Counted from the first letter of the stretch, positions 9,475 through 18,835 are shown. The stretch is DNA of 64,000 nucleotides from JBNGOQ01 sp050589645 (GCF_050589645.1 NZ_JBNGOQ010000001.1:248001-312000); one strand, 5' to 3'. Made by a program: numbers and translations. Notes: generated by a model not told the origin, from the sequence alone.

Positions 9475-9601
9475 AGATGTCTGTTCGAGCGCCGTGCCCG
9501 AGGCAGGCAGGCTGTCGAGAACTTTGTAGGGTCTTAATTTTAAGACATCTCGACTGCCTGCCCTCCGTACGAGACTTGGGGAGGCGGGCGCTCGATGTGA
9601 C
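9475..9601. repeat. Extragenic palindrome with nested CCTGCC-type inserts
   Basis: Two inverted arms face each other. The left arm runs TCGAGCG (9485-9491) to CTGTCGAG (9512-9519) and the right arm runs CTCGACTG (9549-9556) to CGCTCGA (9589-9595). Each arm is a half-site interrupted by a GC-rich block beginning or ending CCTGCC/GGCAGG. The spacer between the arms is AT-rich (TCTTAATTTTAAGA). It resembles the short CTCGACTG-CGCTCGA repeats I recall as common between genes in Flavobacteriaceae. It lies between two convergent units and could also act as a terminator. Confidence 0.6.
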
Positions 9602-9663
9602 AACTTTGTTTTTTAATACTTTTCAAACAACCTCTTCCTTGGCTACGGTGCTATCAATCAGGA

Positions 9664-12600
9664 CTAAGCCGCTATATCAATGACCTTTTTTGTTTGCTTA
9701 TCACCTTTTCGGCTACCCCGGATACGAAGTTTTAATCGGTATACGATATTGAACAGCACGGGAACAATGATTAAGGTCAAAAAGGTGGCTACGATCAGCC
9801 CGAATATCACGGTCCAGGCCAGGGGTCCCCAAAAAATCACATTATCGCCCCCGATATAAACCTTGGGATCAAATTGGGAGAAGAGCGAAAAGAAATCGAT
9901 GTTTAGACCAATGGCCAGCGGGATAAGCCCTAAAACCGTGGTAATGGCGGTAAGGATTACCGGACGCAACCTGGCCTTTCCACTTTTAACGATGACCTCC
10001 GTGACCTGTTCCCTGGACAATAATTCATCATCGGACATCCCCAGGGCCACCTTTTTACGGTCGATCAAAATCTGTGTATAATCCAGCAGCACCACTCCGT
10101 TGTTCACCACGATTCCCGCCAAGGAAATGATACCCATCATGGTCATCATGATGACAAAGGGCCAGCCGGTAAGGATCAATCCACCAAAGACCCCGATAAA
10201 ACTCAGGAAAATGGCCATCATAATAATGGCGGGTTTGGAGATGCCCCCAAACTGGAAGATCAAGATCAACATAATGAGGCCCAGTCCCGCAAAGAATGCG
10301 CCCATTAGGAACTGCATCTGTTTGTTCTGTTCCTCAATCTGGCCGGTATAGTCGATCTTAACCCCTTGCGGCAGACCTTTGAATTCTTCCATTTCCTTTT
10401 GGATCTCGGCCACGATGGCACCGGCATCGGTAAATCCGGGCTGCAGTCCGGAATACACGGTAACCACACGTTTGGTATCCTTATGTTTGATCGCGCTAAA
10501 GGAAGAGGTATTGCGCTGGGTAGCCACCGCCGAAACCGGAATTTCCTTGATCTGGCCTGAGGCTTGGTCCCTGAAAATAATATTCTGGTTGAATAGAGCA
10601 CTTGTATTGTAGCGTAGATCTTCATTGAACCGCACATTGATATCGTAGTCCTCCCCGTCCTTTTTGTAAATACCGGCCTTGTCCCCGAAAAGTGCACGTC
10701 GTAATTGTTGGCCTACCTGGCCCACGGCCACGCCGAGTTCTCCGGCTTTTTTACGGTCGACTACCACTTGCATACTGGGTTTCCCTTTGTTGACATCGAT
10801 CTTCAATTCCTCGATACCGGCAATGCTCTTGCTGTTAAGGAAGTTGCGCATACGTTCCGCCGTATTGATCAGGGTGTCATAGTCTTTGCCCTCTATTTCA
10901 ATGTTTATGGGATAGCCCGCAGGAGGTCCTACGGCATCCTTTTCCACGGAAACCTCTACACCGGGATAAATGCCCTTAAGGCCATCCTGGATTTCCTTGC
11001 GCAAAAGTTCCGTATCCATCCCGTCGCGATATTTATACTCCCGCATAGAGATGGTAATCTTGCCCCTATGGGGCATTTCGGCCGCGGAACCACCTTCGGT
11101 AAAGGGATTCTCGGCACCTTTCCCTACCTGGGAAACACTGGATTCTACCAAGAAATTATGGTCTCCACTGAGATAGGGTTCTGCATCGGCTATGGCATAT
11201 ACCCTTTTTTCGATGTCCTTGGTAATCCCGTTCGTCTTTTCAATGGCCGTTCCCTGAGGATATTCTATGTAGACATACACCTCGTTAGGGGTATTGTCAG
11301 GGAAAAACTCCACCTTGGTGCGTTGGCTCGCCAAAGACATCCCAAAGAACATAAAAGCACTTATCAATAACAGCACGGTTACCCCAAAATACCAGTAGAC
11401 ATTTCTACCTCGGAGCGCATGTTGTATGCGTCTTTCGTACCAGTTCTCAAATCGGACCAGTGTGTTTTTTTGGAATCGCAACGCCCATTTTTTCAGTAGG
11501 TACTTGTATACCCAGAACATAGCGGCCACCAGAAGCATCAAGGTCCCCAAACCGCGCATGGCTCCCCCTACAATCATGATAAAGATTCCGAAACCTCCCA
11601 ACAGCGCCGTTATGCGGAGCAATTGTTTTAGGGTCAATACCTTTTCGCCCAGTTCCATAAAACTGGAAACCAACATGGAATTCATAAAGATGGCCACAAA
11701 GAGGGAGGATCCCAAAACAATGGAGAGTGTAATGGGGAAGAACTTCATGAACTCGCCCATGATTCCCGGCCATAGGCCCAAGGGCACAAAGGCTGCCACT
11801 GTGGTGGCCGTGGAAATAATGATCGGGAACGCGATTTCGCCAATCCCTTTTTTGGTGGCCTCCTTACGGGACATGCCTTCTTTCTCCATCAATCGATATA
11901 CGTTTTCTACCACCACAACCCCGTTGTCTACCAGCATGCCCAGCCCCATGATCAATCCAAAAAGGATCATGGTGTTCAGGGTATAACCTATGGCGGAAAT
12001 GATCATAAATGACATGAACATGGACATGGGAATGGCGAAGCCCACAAACAAGGCATTTCTAAAGCCTAGGAAAAACATGAGGACCGTGACCACCAGAATA
12101 ATCCCAAAAATGATATTGTTCACTAGGTCGTCCACTTGGTTCAACGTTCGGCTAGAGGAATCGTTGGCAATGGTAATGGCAAGGTCTTGCGGGAAATAGT
12201 TGGCCTTGGCATCCGCTACGATGGCCCGAATCTGGTCGGCGGCCTCGATCATGTTCTTGCCGGAGCGCTTTTTAATATCGAGCATTACCACACTTTGACC
12301 CTTTTCCCGGGCATAGGTGGTCTTGTCCTCTTCCTTGAAGGAGACCTGGGCGATGTCCTTTAGGTAGACCGCCCCGTCTTCGGACTTCACCACAAAGTCC
12401 TGCAGTTCTTTGGGGTCTTGTATTTCCCCAAGGATACGGATGGTCCTTCTTTGTCCGCTGGTAATCAGGTTGCCCGCCGAAATGGTAGTGTTACCATTGT
12501 TGATGGCACTGATGACATCCTCAAAACTCACCTTGGCCGCCATCATCTGATAAATGTCCACCGCCACTTCCACTTCCTTTTCCTGTGCCCCGCGAATGTC

Positions 12601-13167
12601 CACTTCCTTTATCTGTGGCAGATCCTCAATTTCATCTTCGAGATATTCACCGAACTCCTTCAACCGTTCCACCGGATAATCACCGGTAAGGTTCACGTTC
12701 ATAATGGGAAAGGACTCGGACAGGTTAAGATCGAACACATTGGGCTCTACCTTTGCGCCGTTGAAAATGGGCCAGTCCTCCCCAGCCTTTTCGCTATCTA
12801 CCTCGTCCTTTACCTTCTGCTTGGCACCTTCGACCGTAACATCCTCATCGAACTCCACGATGATCATGGAGTAATCTTCCTGGGAGGTAGAGGTAATCTC
12901 TACGAGGTTGCTCACGTTCTTGAGCTTGTCCTCCAGGGGGTCGGTGATCAATCGTTCTATATCCTCCGCGGTGTTCCCGGGATAAAGGGTGCTGATGTAG
13001 ATTTTGGTCTCCTTAACCTCTGGAAAATCTTCCCGTGGCATGGAAAAGTAGGAAGACAACCCTACCAAAAAGAAGATACCGATCATCACATAAATGACCG
13101 AAGGATTATCAATGGCCCATGAGGACAGTCGAAATTCCTTATTGGCGTTTTTCTCTTGCTTGCTCAT
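9664..13167 (-). CDS. RND efflux pump inner-membrane transporter (AcrB/HAE1 type)
   Basis: The 1167-residue pump is driven by the proton gradient and exports drugs, bile-like compounds or lipophilic molecules through the adaptor and TolC channel encoded just upstream. It has the duplicated RND layout: a first TM helix near residue 30, a large periplasmic loop, a first TM bundle with GMLVDNGVVVVENV (proton-relay Asp; the second Asp of AcrB is Asn), a second loop, then a second bundle. A hydrophobic stretch around 520-560 splits the two halves and makes it longer than AcrB (1049). Four-base spacing to the adaptor indicates one operon. Substrates are unknown. Confidence 0.93.
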   Translation of the reverse strand: MSKQEKNANKEFRLSSWAIDNPSVIYVMIGIFFLVGLSSYFSMPREDFPEVKETKIYISTLYPGNTAEDIERLITDPLEDKLKNVSNLVEITSTSQEDYSMIIVEFDEDVTVEGAKQKVKDEVDSEKAGEDWPIFNGAKVEPNVFDLNLSESFPIMNVNLTGDYPVERLKEFGEYLEDEIEDLPQIKEVDIRGAQEKEVEVAVDIYQMMAAKVSFEDVISAINNGNTTISAGNLITSGQRRTIRILGEIQDPKELQDFVVKSEDGAVYLKDIAQVSFKEEDKTTYAREKGQSVVMLDIKKRSGKNMIEAADQIRAIVADAKANYFPQDLAITIANDSSSRTLNQVDDLVNNIIFGIILVVTVLMFFLGFRNALFVGFAIPMSMFMSFMIISAIGYTLNTMILFGLIMGLGMLVDNGVVVVENVYRLMEKEGMSRKEATKKGIGEIAFPIIISTATTVAAFVPLGLWPGIMGEFMKFFPITLSIVLGSSLFVAIFMNSMLVSSFMELGEKVLTLKQLLRITALLGGFGIFIMIVGGAMRGLGTLMLLVAAMFWVYKYLLKKWALRFQKNTLVRFENWYERRIQHALRGRNVYWYFGVTVLLLISAFMFFGMSLASQRTKVEFFPDNTPNEVYVYIEYPQGTAIEKTNGITKDIEKRVYAIADAEPYLSGDHNFLVESSVSQVGKGAENPFTEGGSAAEMPHRGKITISMREYKYRDGMDTELLRKEIQDGLKGIYPGVEVSVEKDAVGPPAGYPINIEIEGKDYDTLINTAERMRNFLNSKSIAGIEELKIDVNKGKPSMQVVVDRKKAGELGVAVGQVGQQLRRALFGDKAGIYKKDGEDYDINVRFNEDLRYNTSALFNQNIIFRDQASGQIKEIPVSAVATQRNTSSFSAIKHKDTKRVVTVYSGLQPGFTDAGAIVAEIQKEMEEFKGLPQGVKIDYTGQIEEQNKQMQFLMGAFFAGLGLIMLILIFQFGGISKPAIIMMAIFLSFIGVFGGLILTGWPFVIMMTMMGIISLAGIVVNNGVVLLDYTQILIDRKKVALGMSDDELLSREQVTEVIVKSGKARLRPVILTAITTVLGLIPLAIGLNIDFFSLFSQFDPKVYIGGDNVIFWGPLAWTVIFGLIVATFLTLIIVPVLFNIVYRLKLRIRGSRKGDKQTKKVIDIAA

Positions 13168-13170
13168 AGC

Positions 13171-14343
13171 CTATCCTTTTATAATTTTGACTTCTTGCCC
13201 GTCCTTTACACTTCTTGCACCCTCGGTAATGATGTTGTCACCATTTTCAATACCCGTAAGTACCTCAACAATATCGCCCTGTGTTTTCCCCGTGGTGATA
13301 ATGCTCTTGGTAGCAGTGGCAATGGCCTCTTCGCTTTCATCACTGACCACGTAGACGTATTGCTCGCCCTCCGCATTTTCAGAAATTACGCTTTGCGGGA
13401 TAAGAATGGCGGCTTCCTTGGTATAATCGTTGATCTGCACTTTGGCGGTCAGATTGGGTTTGATTTGGCCCTTGGTATTGGGAACCGGAATTTCTACCCG
13501 AAAGGAACGGTTGCTAGGATTGATAAAGTTCCCGGTTTCTCGAATCTTGGTGGTAACACTATCGCCCAATACCGGAAAATAGACCTTTACTTCCCGATCT
13601 TTGGTAACACTGCCCAGGTAGCTTTCCGGCACCTCCACATCAATATACATGTTGGACAGGTTTACAATCCTGAAAACTTCAGAACCGGGCCCTGGTGATA
13701 CCACGGTACCCTGATCCTTTATGACGTCATCGATAATTCCTGAGAAAGGGGCTCTAATGGACGACTTGGCCAATTGGCTCTGTAATTGTTTTACGGTATT
13801 GCCCTGAGCTTCATAGTCTGCCTTGGCCTGTAGGTACTGGATTTCTGAGCCTATTTTTTGTTCCCATAATCTTTTTTGACGTTCAAAAGTGGTCTTTGCC
13901 AGGGCGGCCTGGGTCTTCAACTGTTGTAACTGACTGGTCATTCCGCCATCGTCAATGCTCGCCAAAAGCTGTCCTTTTCGTACGCTTTGCCCTTCCGTAA
14001 CATAAACGCGCAAGAGCGTTCCCGCCATTTCCGGATAGATGAGCACGTTCTGCTTGGTCATTACATCGCCTTGCAGTTCCAGGTAATGGTTAAACTTCTG
14101 GGTCTTTGCCTCGATGGTGCTGACCAAGGGCAATTTTTTGTTCTTGTCCTTTGAACTGATGACCGAATCCAATAATCTGATTTCATTTTCGAGCACTTTT
14201 TGCCTTTCTGAAATCTCAGCCTTTTTTTCCCTCAACGCCTCAAGGTTGCCCTCCGTAATAAGGCTGTCCACAGATTTTTGATCGCTGCTTCCACAGGAGG
14301 AAAGGACGATGGCTGTGACGAAGAAATACACAATTTTTTTCAT
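13171..14343 (-). CDS. RND efflux periplasmic adaptor (HlyD/AcrA family) lipoprotein
   Basis: The 390-residue adaptor links the RND pump to the TolC channel. A lipobox (IVLSSC, Cys17) predicts lipid anchoring. A short coiled coil near residues 35-65 is followed by the biotinyl-lipoyl half-motifs (VYVTEGQSVRKGQLLASID and SIRAPFSGIID), an alpha-hairpin between them, then the beta-barrel and membrane-proximal domains. It lies between the TolC and pump genes on the same strand. Confidence 0.93.
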   Translation of the reverse strand: MKKIVYFFVTAIVLSSCGSSDQKSVDSLITEGNLEALREKKAEISERQKVLENEIRLLDSVISSKDKNKKLPLVSTIEAKTQKFNHYLELQGDVMTKQNVLIYPEMAGTLLRVYVTEGQSVRKGQLLASIDDGGMTSQLQQLKTQAALAKTTFERQKRLWEQKIGSEIQYLQAKADYEAQGNTVKQLQSQLAKSSIRAPFSGIIDDVIKDQGTVVSPGPGSEVFRIVNLSNMYIDVEVPESYLGSVTKDREVKVYFPVLGDSVTTKIRETGNFINPSNRSFRVEIPVPNTKGQIKPNLTAKVQINDYTKEAAILIPQSVISENAEGEQYVYVVSDESEEAIATATKSIITTGKTQGDIVEVLTGIENGDNIITEGARSVKDGQEVKIIKG

Positions 14344-14384
14344 AATGGGTTTTTTACGTGTTGATGTCGCTTTATGTTGATGTT

Positions 14385-15716
14385 TTAGTTGTTCAAAATG
14401 GTTTCCACCTCTGTTTTTCTATTGATCACGTCTACCATGGATTGTAGGTACTCCTGTTGTGTGGAATACAGTTGTGTCTGTGCCTGTCTAAGCTCAAAAC
14501 TGGTGGCGATACCTTCAAAATATTTGATCTGGTTCTTTTTCTCGATACGTTCGGCCAGATCCAGGTTGGCCTTTGCCGTTTCGTATTGTTCAATGGACAG
14601 GGTATAATCGCTTTTGGCCCTTTCCAATTGCAGGCGAATACTTTCGGTAGCTTCCGAAAGCTGTGTCTTGGCCTGCTCCAGGGCAATTTTGGCCCGTTGG
14701 GTACTGGCACTTCTTCCCAAGGAACTAAAAATGGGAATTTTAAGATCGAAACCTAGTACCGAAGACTCGAACCAGGTTTGGTTGCTTAAAAAATCAAAAT
14801 TGTCGCTAAAGGCCGATGCCCCGTAGTTTACAAAGGCATTCAGTGTGGGCAAGGCTCGACTCTTGGCCAGCTTTAGTTCAAAAAACCTTTGTTCATTTAG
14901 GTTATAGGCCAATTTATAGTCCACATTGTTCTCTATGTTCAAGGTGGTGTCCAAGAGTCCCAAATCGATCTGTTGTTGTGCCAGGGCGTCCAAATTTTCA
15001 ATGGGTTCTGTGGGCGAGTCAATGGGCAGTCCCATGACCAGGTTCAACATTTGCCGGGTAATCCCTTTTAAGCGAATACCATTTTTTAGCTGATTGTCTA
15101 TTTGGGACAGCGTAATCTGTAATTGTTCAACGCTCTCTTCGTCCCCAAGACCGTTTTCAAATATTTTTTGCGTTTCAAAAAGGTTTTTTTCCAAGGTGGC
15201 CTTGTTGTTTTCCAGAATGGCCACGTTCTCCTTGGCGAGCAGCACATTGCCATATGCTTCTACCACGGCCAATCGTACATCTTGATCGGTCTTTTCCTTG
15301 TTATTGGCGCTGAAACTTATAAAGGCTCTGGTGGCTTGGACCCCAACAATATAGGACCCGTCGAATATCTGCTGCCTTAAAGTGGCGGTTGCGGTAGCCT
15401 GCTGTGCCTGTCCGAAAACCACCTCTTGAAAGGTACCCGGTTCCCCACCGAAAAATTCCGCCGGAATCTGCGTTACCGGTTGTTTCAACTGGTTCTGATA
15501 GTTAATGGTTCCCTCTATCTGAGGCAATCCTGAAGCGATGGTTTCCCACTTTTGCTTTTGGGCATCTATCAACTCCCGATTTGCATTAATAGCGCTATAA
15601 TTGTTTTCCAGGGCATAGGCAATGGCCTCCTCCAAGGTAAACGTGCGTGGTGGCTCCTGAGTATATCCTAAGGTACCCAACACTAATGAAAAGCAAATGA
15701 AAAAAAAGTTTCTCAT
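14385..15716 (-). CDS. TolC-family outer-membrane efflux protein
   Basis: The 443-residue protein is the outer-membrane channel of the tripartite pump. A signal peptide (about 1-19, ending GYTQ) is followed by FTLEEAIAYALENN, the typical OEP start, and by two long helical repeats that form the periplasmic tunnel. The TetR stop codon lies 1 base upstream of this start and the adaptor gene follows 41 bases on, so the order is regulator-channel-adaptor-pump in one transcript. Confidence 0.92.
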   Translation of the reverse strand: MRNFFFICFSLVLGTLGYTQEPPRTFTLEEAIAYALENNYSAINANRELIDAQKQKWETIASGLPQIEGTINYQNQLKQPVTQIPAEFFGGEPGTFQEVVFGQAQQATATATLRQQIFDGSYIVGVQATRAFISFSANNKEKTDQDVRLAVVEAYGNVLLAKENVAILENNKATLEKNLFETQKIFENGLGDEESVEQLQITLSQIDNQLKNGIRLKGITRQMLNLVMGLPIDSPTEPIENLDALAQQQIDLGLLDTTLNIENNVDYKLAYNLNEQRFFELKLAKSRALPTLNAFVNYGASAFSDNFDFLSNQTWFESSVLGFDLKIPIFSSLGRSASTQRAKIALEQAKTQLSEATESIRLQLERAKSDYTLSIEQYETAKANLDLAERIEKKNQIKYFEGIATSFELRQAQTQLYSTQQEYLQSMVDVINRKTEVETILNN

Positions 15717-15717
15717 G

Positions 15718-16353
15718 TTATTCCTGGTTTGAATTGATGATCGAGTTTAAAATTTTCCTTCCCTTTGGCGTAACGATTCCGCGAAGGTGGTATTCCAAAA
15801 AGTAATCCTGCAACTTCGCGATGGGAAAGGTATTTACTGGGAAAAGCCGGTAATCCTTTATGCTTATGGCACCCGAAAAATAGATTCGCGACACGAAGTC
15901 GATATTGAGGTTCTCCCTATAGATGCCCAGTTCTATTCCTCTTTTAACGTTGTCCTTGACACAATCCTGCATCACCTCATATTGCTTGTCCCTCAGGGTC
16001 TCATAAATTTTGGGGTAATACTTTTGTAACTGATACTGGGGAGAGGATTTTTCGTTCTTTAAATGCAGCATAACGAACTTCTTTATTTCGTATAGCTCCT
16101 CTATGGGATTTTTTTTAAGCGCCGATATATGGTCAATGCCGTGCGAGATAAGAAAAAAAAGATGCATGGTACTTTCCTCCACCAATCTGGTCTTGTTCTC
16201 AAAGTGGGCGTAGATCGTTTTTTTGGAAATGCCCATTTCGTTGGCCAGATCGTCCATGGTAACGCTTTTGAACCCGAGGTTCAAAAAAAGGTCCGTGGCT
16301 TTTTCCAGGATTTTTTCTTTCATCTGGTCATATTTATATGCTTTATCGGTCAT
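15718..16353 (-). CDS. TetR-family repressor of the RND operon
   Basis: The 211-residue protein has an N-terminal TetR helix-turn-helix (about 10-57: ATDLFLNLGFKSVTMDDLA, then GISKKTIYAHFENK) and a variable ligand-binding C-terminus. I start it at the ATG at 16353 (MTDKAYKYDQM). A longer frame would read through an inserted palindrome and has no TetR-like sequence. A shorter start at 16323 (MKEKILEKA) is also possible. It is the first gene of the efflux operon, and the 30-bp palindrome at its promoter is the obvious operator, implying autorepression released by a pump substrate. Confidence 0.88.
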   Translation of the reverse strand: MTDKAYKYDQMKEKILEKATDLFLNLGFKSVTMDDLANEMGISKKTIYAHFENKTRLVEESTMHLFFLISHGIDHISALKKNPIEELYEIKKFVMLHLKNEKSSPQYQLQKYYPKIYETLRDKQYEVMQDCVKDNVKRGIELGIYRENLNIDFVSRIYFSGAISIKDYRLFPVNTFPIAKLQDYFLEYHLRGIVTPKGRKILNSIINSNQE

Positions 16354-16354
16354 A

Positions 16355-16370
16355 CCTGCCCTACGGCAGG
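16355..16370. repeat. Short CCTGCC/GGCAGG palindrome at the tetR start
   Basis: CCTGCC-CTAC-GGCAGG is a perfect 6-bp inverted repeat ending one base before the chosen ATG of the efflux regulator. In mRNA it would fold directly over the ribosome-docking region. The same GC-rich motif is nested in the extragenic palindrome at 9475-9601. Confidence 0.6.
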
Positions 16371-16438
16371 CCGGTGTAATTCGCCAACCATCATTTGGAT
16401 TGGTTTCCAAAATTGGTACGGCTCATTTCATAAAGGCA

Positions 16439-16480
16439 CAAATATAACGATGGAAACTTTAAAAACATTTAAAGTTTCCA
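16439..16480 (-). promoter_or_regulatory. Promoter and 30-bp palindromic operator of the RND operon
   Basis: A perfect inverted repeat with 13-bp arms (TGGAAACTTTAAA and its complement, 4-base centre AACA) spans 16451-16480. On the minus strand TATATTTG at 16446-16439 is a perfect -7 element. The operator begins 4 bases upstream of it, so bound TetR would cover the -33 region. The layout supports direct autorepression of the tetR-tolC-adaptor-pump operon. Confidence 0.8.
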
Positions 16481-16640
16481 AGGTTTTACATTTTTTTAAC
16501 TATTTATCCATCTTTGGTTAAGCTTTTGAACCCTATAGCCGGGAACAAAAGTAGGCGCCTGGTCTTTTTTGCTAAAAGGAAAACAGGCTGATTGTCGAAA
16601 CAAGCCCTGAACTGTTGTTTACGGCAGTTGGAACATCCTT

Positions 16641-16705
16641 GGAATTACCGGGCCCGGATATCTGAACGGGATATCCCGCAAATCCTGGGAATTACCCTAT
16701 TTTTG
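16641..16705 (+). promoter_or_regulatory. Repeat-rich promoter region of the polyprenyl synthase gene
   Basis: The segment has two copies of GGAATTACC (16641-16649 and 16688-16696, 47 bases apart), two perfect palindromes (CCGGGCCCGG at 16648-16657 and CGGGATATCCCG at 16667-16678), and a -7-like TATTTTTG at 16698-16705, 16 bases before the start codon. The concentration suggests a regulatory site, but no binding protein can be named. Confidence 0.4.
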
Positions 16706-16721
16706 AAAAAATTTGTTTTAA

Positions 16722-17696
16722 ATGTATACCGCCGAACAGTACCGTGAGGAATTTGTTTCCTATTTGGAATCCCGTATCAAACCACGAGAGCCGAGCAACC
16801 TTTACGCCCCCATTTCCTATATTTTGGGCTTGGGAGGTAAACGCCTGAGGCCGGTGCTTACCCTAATGACCGCCGAGGTCTTCGGAGCGGATAGCAGTAA
16901 AGCGTTGAACGCCGCGCTGGCCGTTGAGATTTTTCACAATTTTTCCTTGGTGCACGATGATATCATGGATGCCGCACCCCTAAGAAGGGGCCAGATGACC
17001 GTCCATGAGAAATGGGATCTCAATACAGGGATTTTATCCGGTGATGCGATGCTCATCCTGGCCTATCAGCTTTTCGAGTCCTATGATGACCTTACCTTTA
17101 GATCATTGGCCCAATTATTCAGTAAAACCGCTTTGGAAGTATGCGAGGGGCAGCAATACGATATTGACTTTGCCAGCCGTAACGATGTCACCATCGCCGA
17201 GTACTTAAAAATGATATCATATAAAACGGCCGTCTTGGTTGCTGCGGCCATGAAGATGGGCGCCATCATTGCCGGGGCCAGCGGGAAATCGCAACAGGGC
17301 ATCTACATCTTTGGCCTAAATCTGGGCATAGCTTTTCAATTGCAGGATGATTATCTGGACGTTTTTGGGGATCCAAAGGCATTTGGAAAACAGCTCGGGG
17401 GCGATATTATTGAAAACAAAAAGACCTTTTTATTTTTGAAGGCCCTGGAACTGGCCACGGTTGGACAAAAGGAACAATTGCAGCAGCTTTTTGTCACCCA
17501 GCCCCAGGATCCCTTGCATAAGGTGCAGATGGTGAAGGCTATATTTAGGGACAGTGGTGCCGCCCGGCGGACCAAAGAGGAAATCGCGACCTACACGGAA
17601 AAGGCATTTTCCATTTTGGAAGTGTTGGAGATTGCCCAGGCCAATAAAGATTCGCTTCGTGCGTTCGGGGAACAGTTGATGGGGAGGGAGGTCTAG
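16722..17696 (+). CDS. Polyprenyl (trans-isoprenyl) diphosphate synthase
   Basis: The 324-residue enzyme condenses isopentenyl diphosphate onto an allylic diphosphate in an all-trans chain. Both aspartate-rich motifs are present: DDIMD with LRRG behind it (about residues 85-95) and DDYLD (about 210-214). GGKRLRPVL is seen near 42-50. The product length (C15, C20 or longer quinone side chain) cannot be set from sequence by eye. Its partner is the lycopene cyclase gene: the two meet tail to tail with overlapping stop codons (CTAG at 17693-17696). A role in carotenoid or menaquinone precursor supply is therefore plausible but not proven. Confidence 0.93.
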   Translation: MYTAEQYREEFVSYLESRIKPREPSNLYAPISYILGLGGKRLRPVLTLMTAEVFGADSSKALNAALAVEIFHNFSLVHDDIMDAAPLRRGQMTVHEKWDLNTGILSGDAMLILAYQLFESYDDLTFRSLAQLFSKTALEVCEGQQYDIDFASRNDVTIAEYLKMISYKTAVLVAAAMKMGAIIAGASGKSQQGIYIFGLNLGIAFQLQDDYLDVFGDPKAFGKQLGGDIIENKKTFLFLKALELATVGQKEQLQQLFVTQPQDPLHKVQMVKAIFRDSGAARRTKEEIATYTEKAFSILEVLEIAQANKDSLRAFGEQLMGREV

Positions 17697-18835
17697 AATA
17701 AACGTCTGAACAAGGCCTTGATAAACGCCCAGGTCGGTGCCGCGGAAATTACCCGCAACTCTTCCCCTAGATGGGTTTCCTCATCCAGAAACTTAAAGAT
17801 CTGTTGGGGGGTCCTTTTCTTGAAAAGCGATTCGAAAACGAGTCGCCCCTGGCCGTTATCGTGGTGCAGTACATCCAATAATATCAGGTCGTAGTACCAG
17901 AAACGGGCTTTCTTGCCAAAGGTATCCAAGGATTTCCCCGCTTTAAGATGTGCCACGAGTTGTGTGGTTTTTTTATAGGTGTTTCTAAAGGTATAACCCG
18001 TGCTGGCTTTGCTCCACCCCCCGGCCGTACCTATCGGGAGCATATTTTGGGTACGCCCTGCAGCAAAATCATAACAACTCATAGGAATACTTCCCTTTTC
18101 CCTAAAAAGCACCTCGTAGGAAGTGCAGTGTAGGGTTTCCCTTAAGTAGGTTTCAATGGCCTGTCCGTATTCCTTGTTTGGCAATAGTTGTTCGGAAAAA
18201 AGGGTATATTCCACCAGCGCCTCCGTAGCGCTAAAGGGCAGCAGATACATAAATCGGGTATTGCCCTTTTGGGGCACGGAAAAATCCATGAAGGTGGCGC
18301 GGTCTTCGGTAAAAATTGGCTGTTTGGCCTTTACGAACCAGCCTTCAAAATGTTGCTGCAGTACAGGGAATTTTGATTGTTCCCCAAGGCGGCTAAAATC
18401 AAGAATGCTGTTAAAGACCTTGGTACCCACATAGGTATTATCTTCGGTGTGTACACGAACCCTGGACGAAACCTCTTCCACTTGGGTAACCGTTTCCTGT
18501 GCAAAGCGGAGGTTGGGGTACGATCCAATACGTTCCAAATGCGCCCTATAGAAATCCACACCTCTCAGCATTTTGTAGACATAGGGTTTTATGGCTAAGG
18601 TTTTGTGAAAATCCTTCCCGCCAAAATTTATATGATCCCAGGTTGCATATAGGATGTCATCAAAAGGGCCCCTTTCTTTTTCCCAAAAGCACCAGGTACG
18701 ATCATTGGTCCGTTTCGCGTCTTTGTCCAGGAGCAGAATCGATTTTTGGGCAAAAAAGGGATCGCTTCCCAGGGCATCGGCCAGCATAAGTCCGGCAGCT
18801 CCCGCTCCGATAATGATGTAATCATAGGTCTCCAT
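17693..18835 (-). CDS. crtY: Lycopene beta-cyclase (CrtY type)
   Basis: The 380-residue flavoprotein-like enzyme closes the ends of lycopene to beta-ionone rings, giving beta-carotene on the route to zeaxanthin, the usual yellow pigment of marine flavobacteria. The N-terminus is a dinucleotide-binding fold (YDYIIIGAGAAGLMLADAL). The cyclase motif RTWCFWE lies near residue 48, and a conserved PIGTAGGWSKASTGYTF stretch lies in the C-terminal half. I start at 18835 (METYDYIIIG); an ATG 18 bases upstream adds MCQFCP, which is not family-like. No other carotenoid gene lies next to it. Confidence 0.92.
   Translation of the reverse strand: METYDYIIIGAGAAGLMLADALGSDPFFAQKSILLLDKDAKRTNDRTWCFWEKERGPFDDILYATWDHINFGGKDFHKTLAIKPYVYKMLRGVDFYRAHLERIGSYPNLRFAQETVTQVEEVSSRVRVHTEDNTYVGTKVFNSILDFSRLGEQSKFPVLQQHFEGWFVKAKQPIFTEDRATFMDFSVPQKGNTRFMYLLPFSATEALVEYTLFSEQLLPNKEYGQAIETYLRETLHCTSYEVLFREKGSIPMSCYDFAAGRTQNMLPIGTAGGWSKASTGYTFRNTYKKTTQLVAHLKAGKSLDTFGKKARFWYYDLILLDVLHHDNGQGRLVFESLFKKRTPQQIFKFLDEETHLGEELRVISAAPTWAFIKALFRRLF

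Noticed and set aside
12418..13122. 234-residue plus-strand frame antisense to the RND pump
   Set aside because: It is antisense to a well-conserved pump region and its sequence is His/Leu-rich shadow reading.
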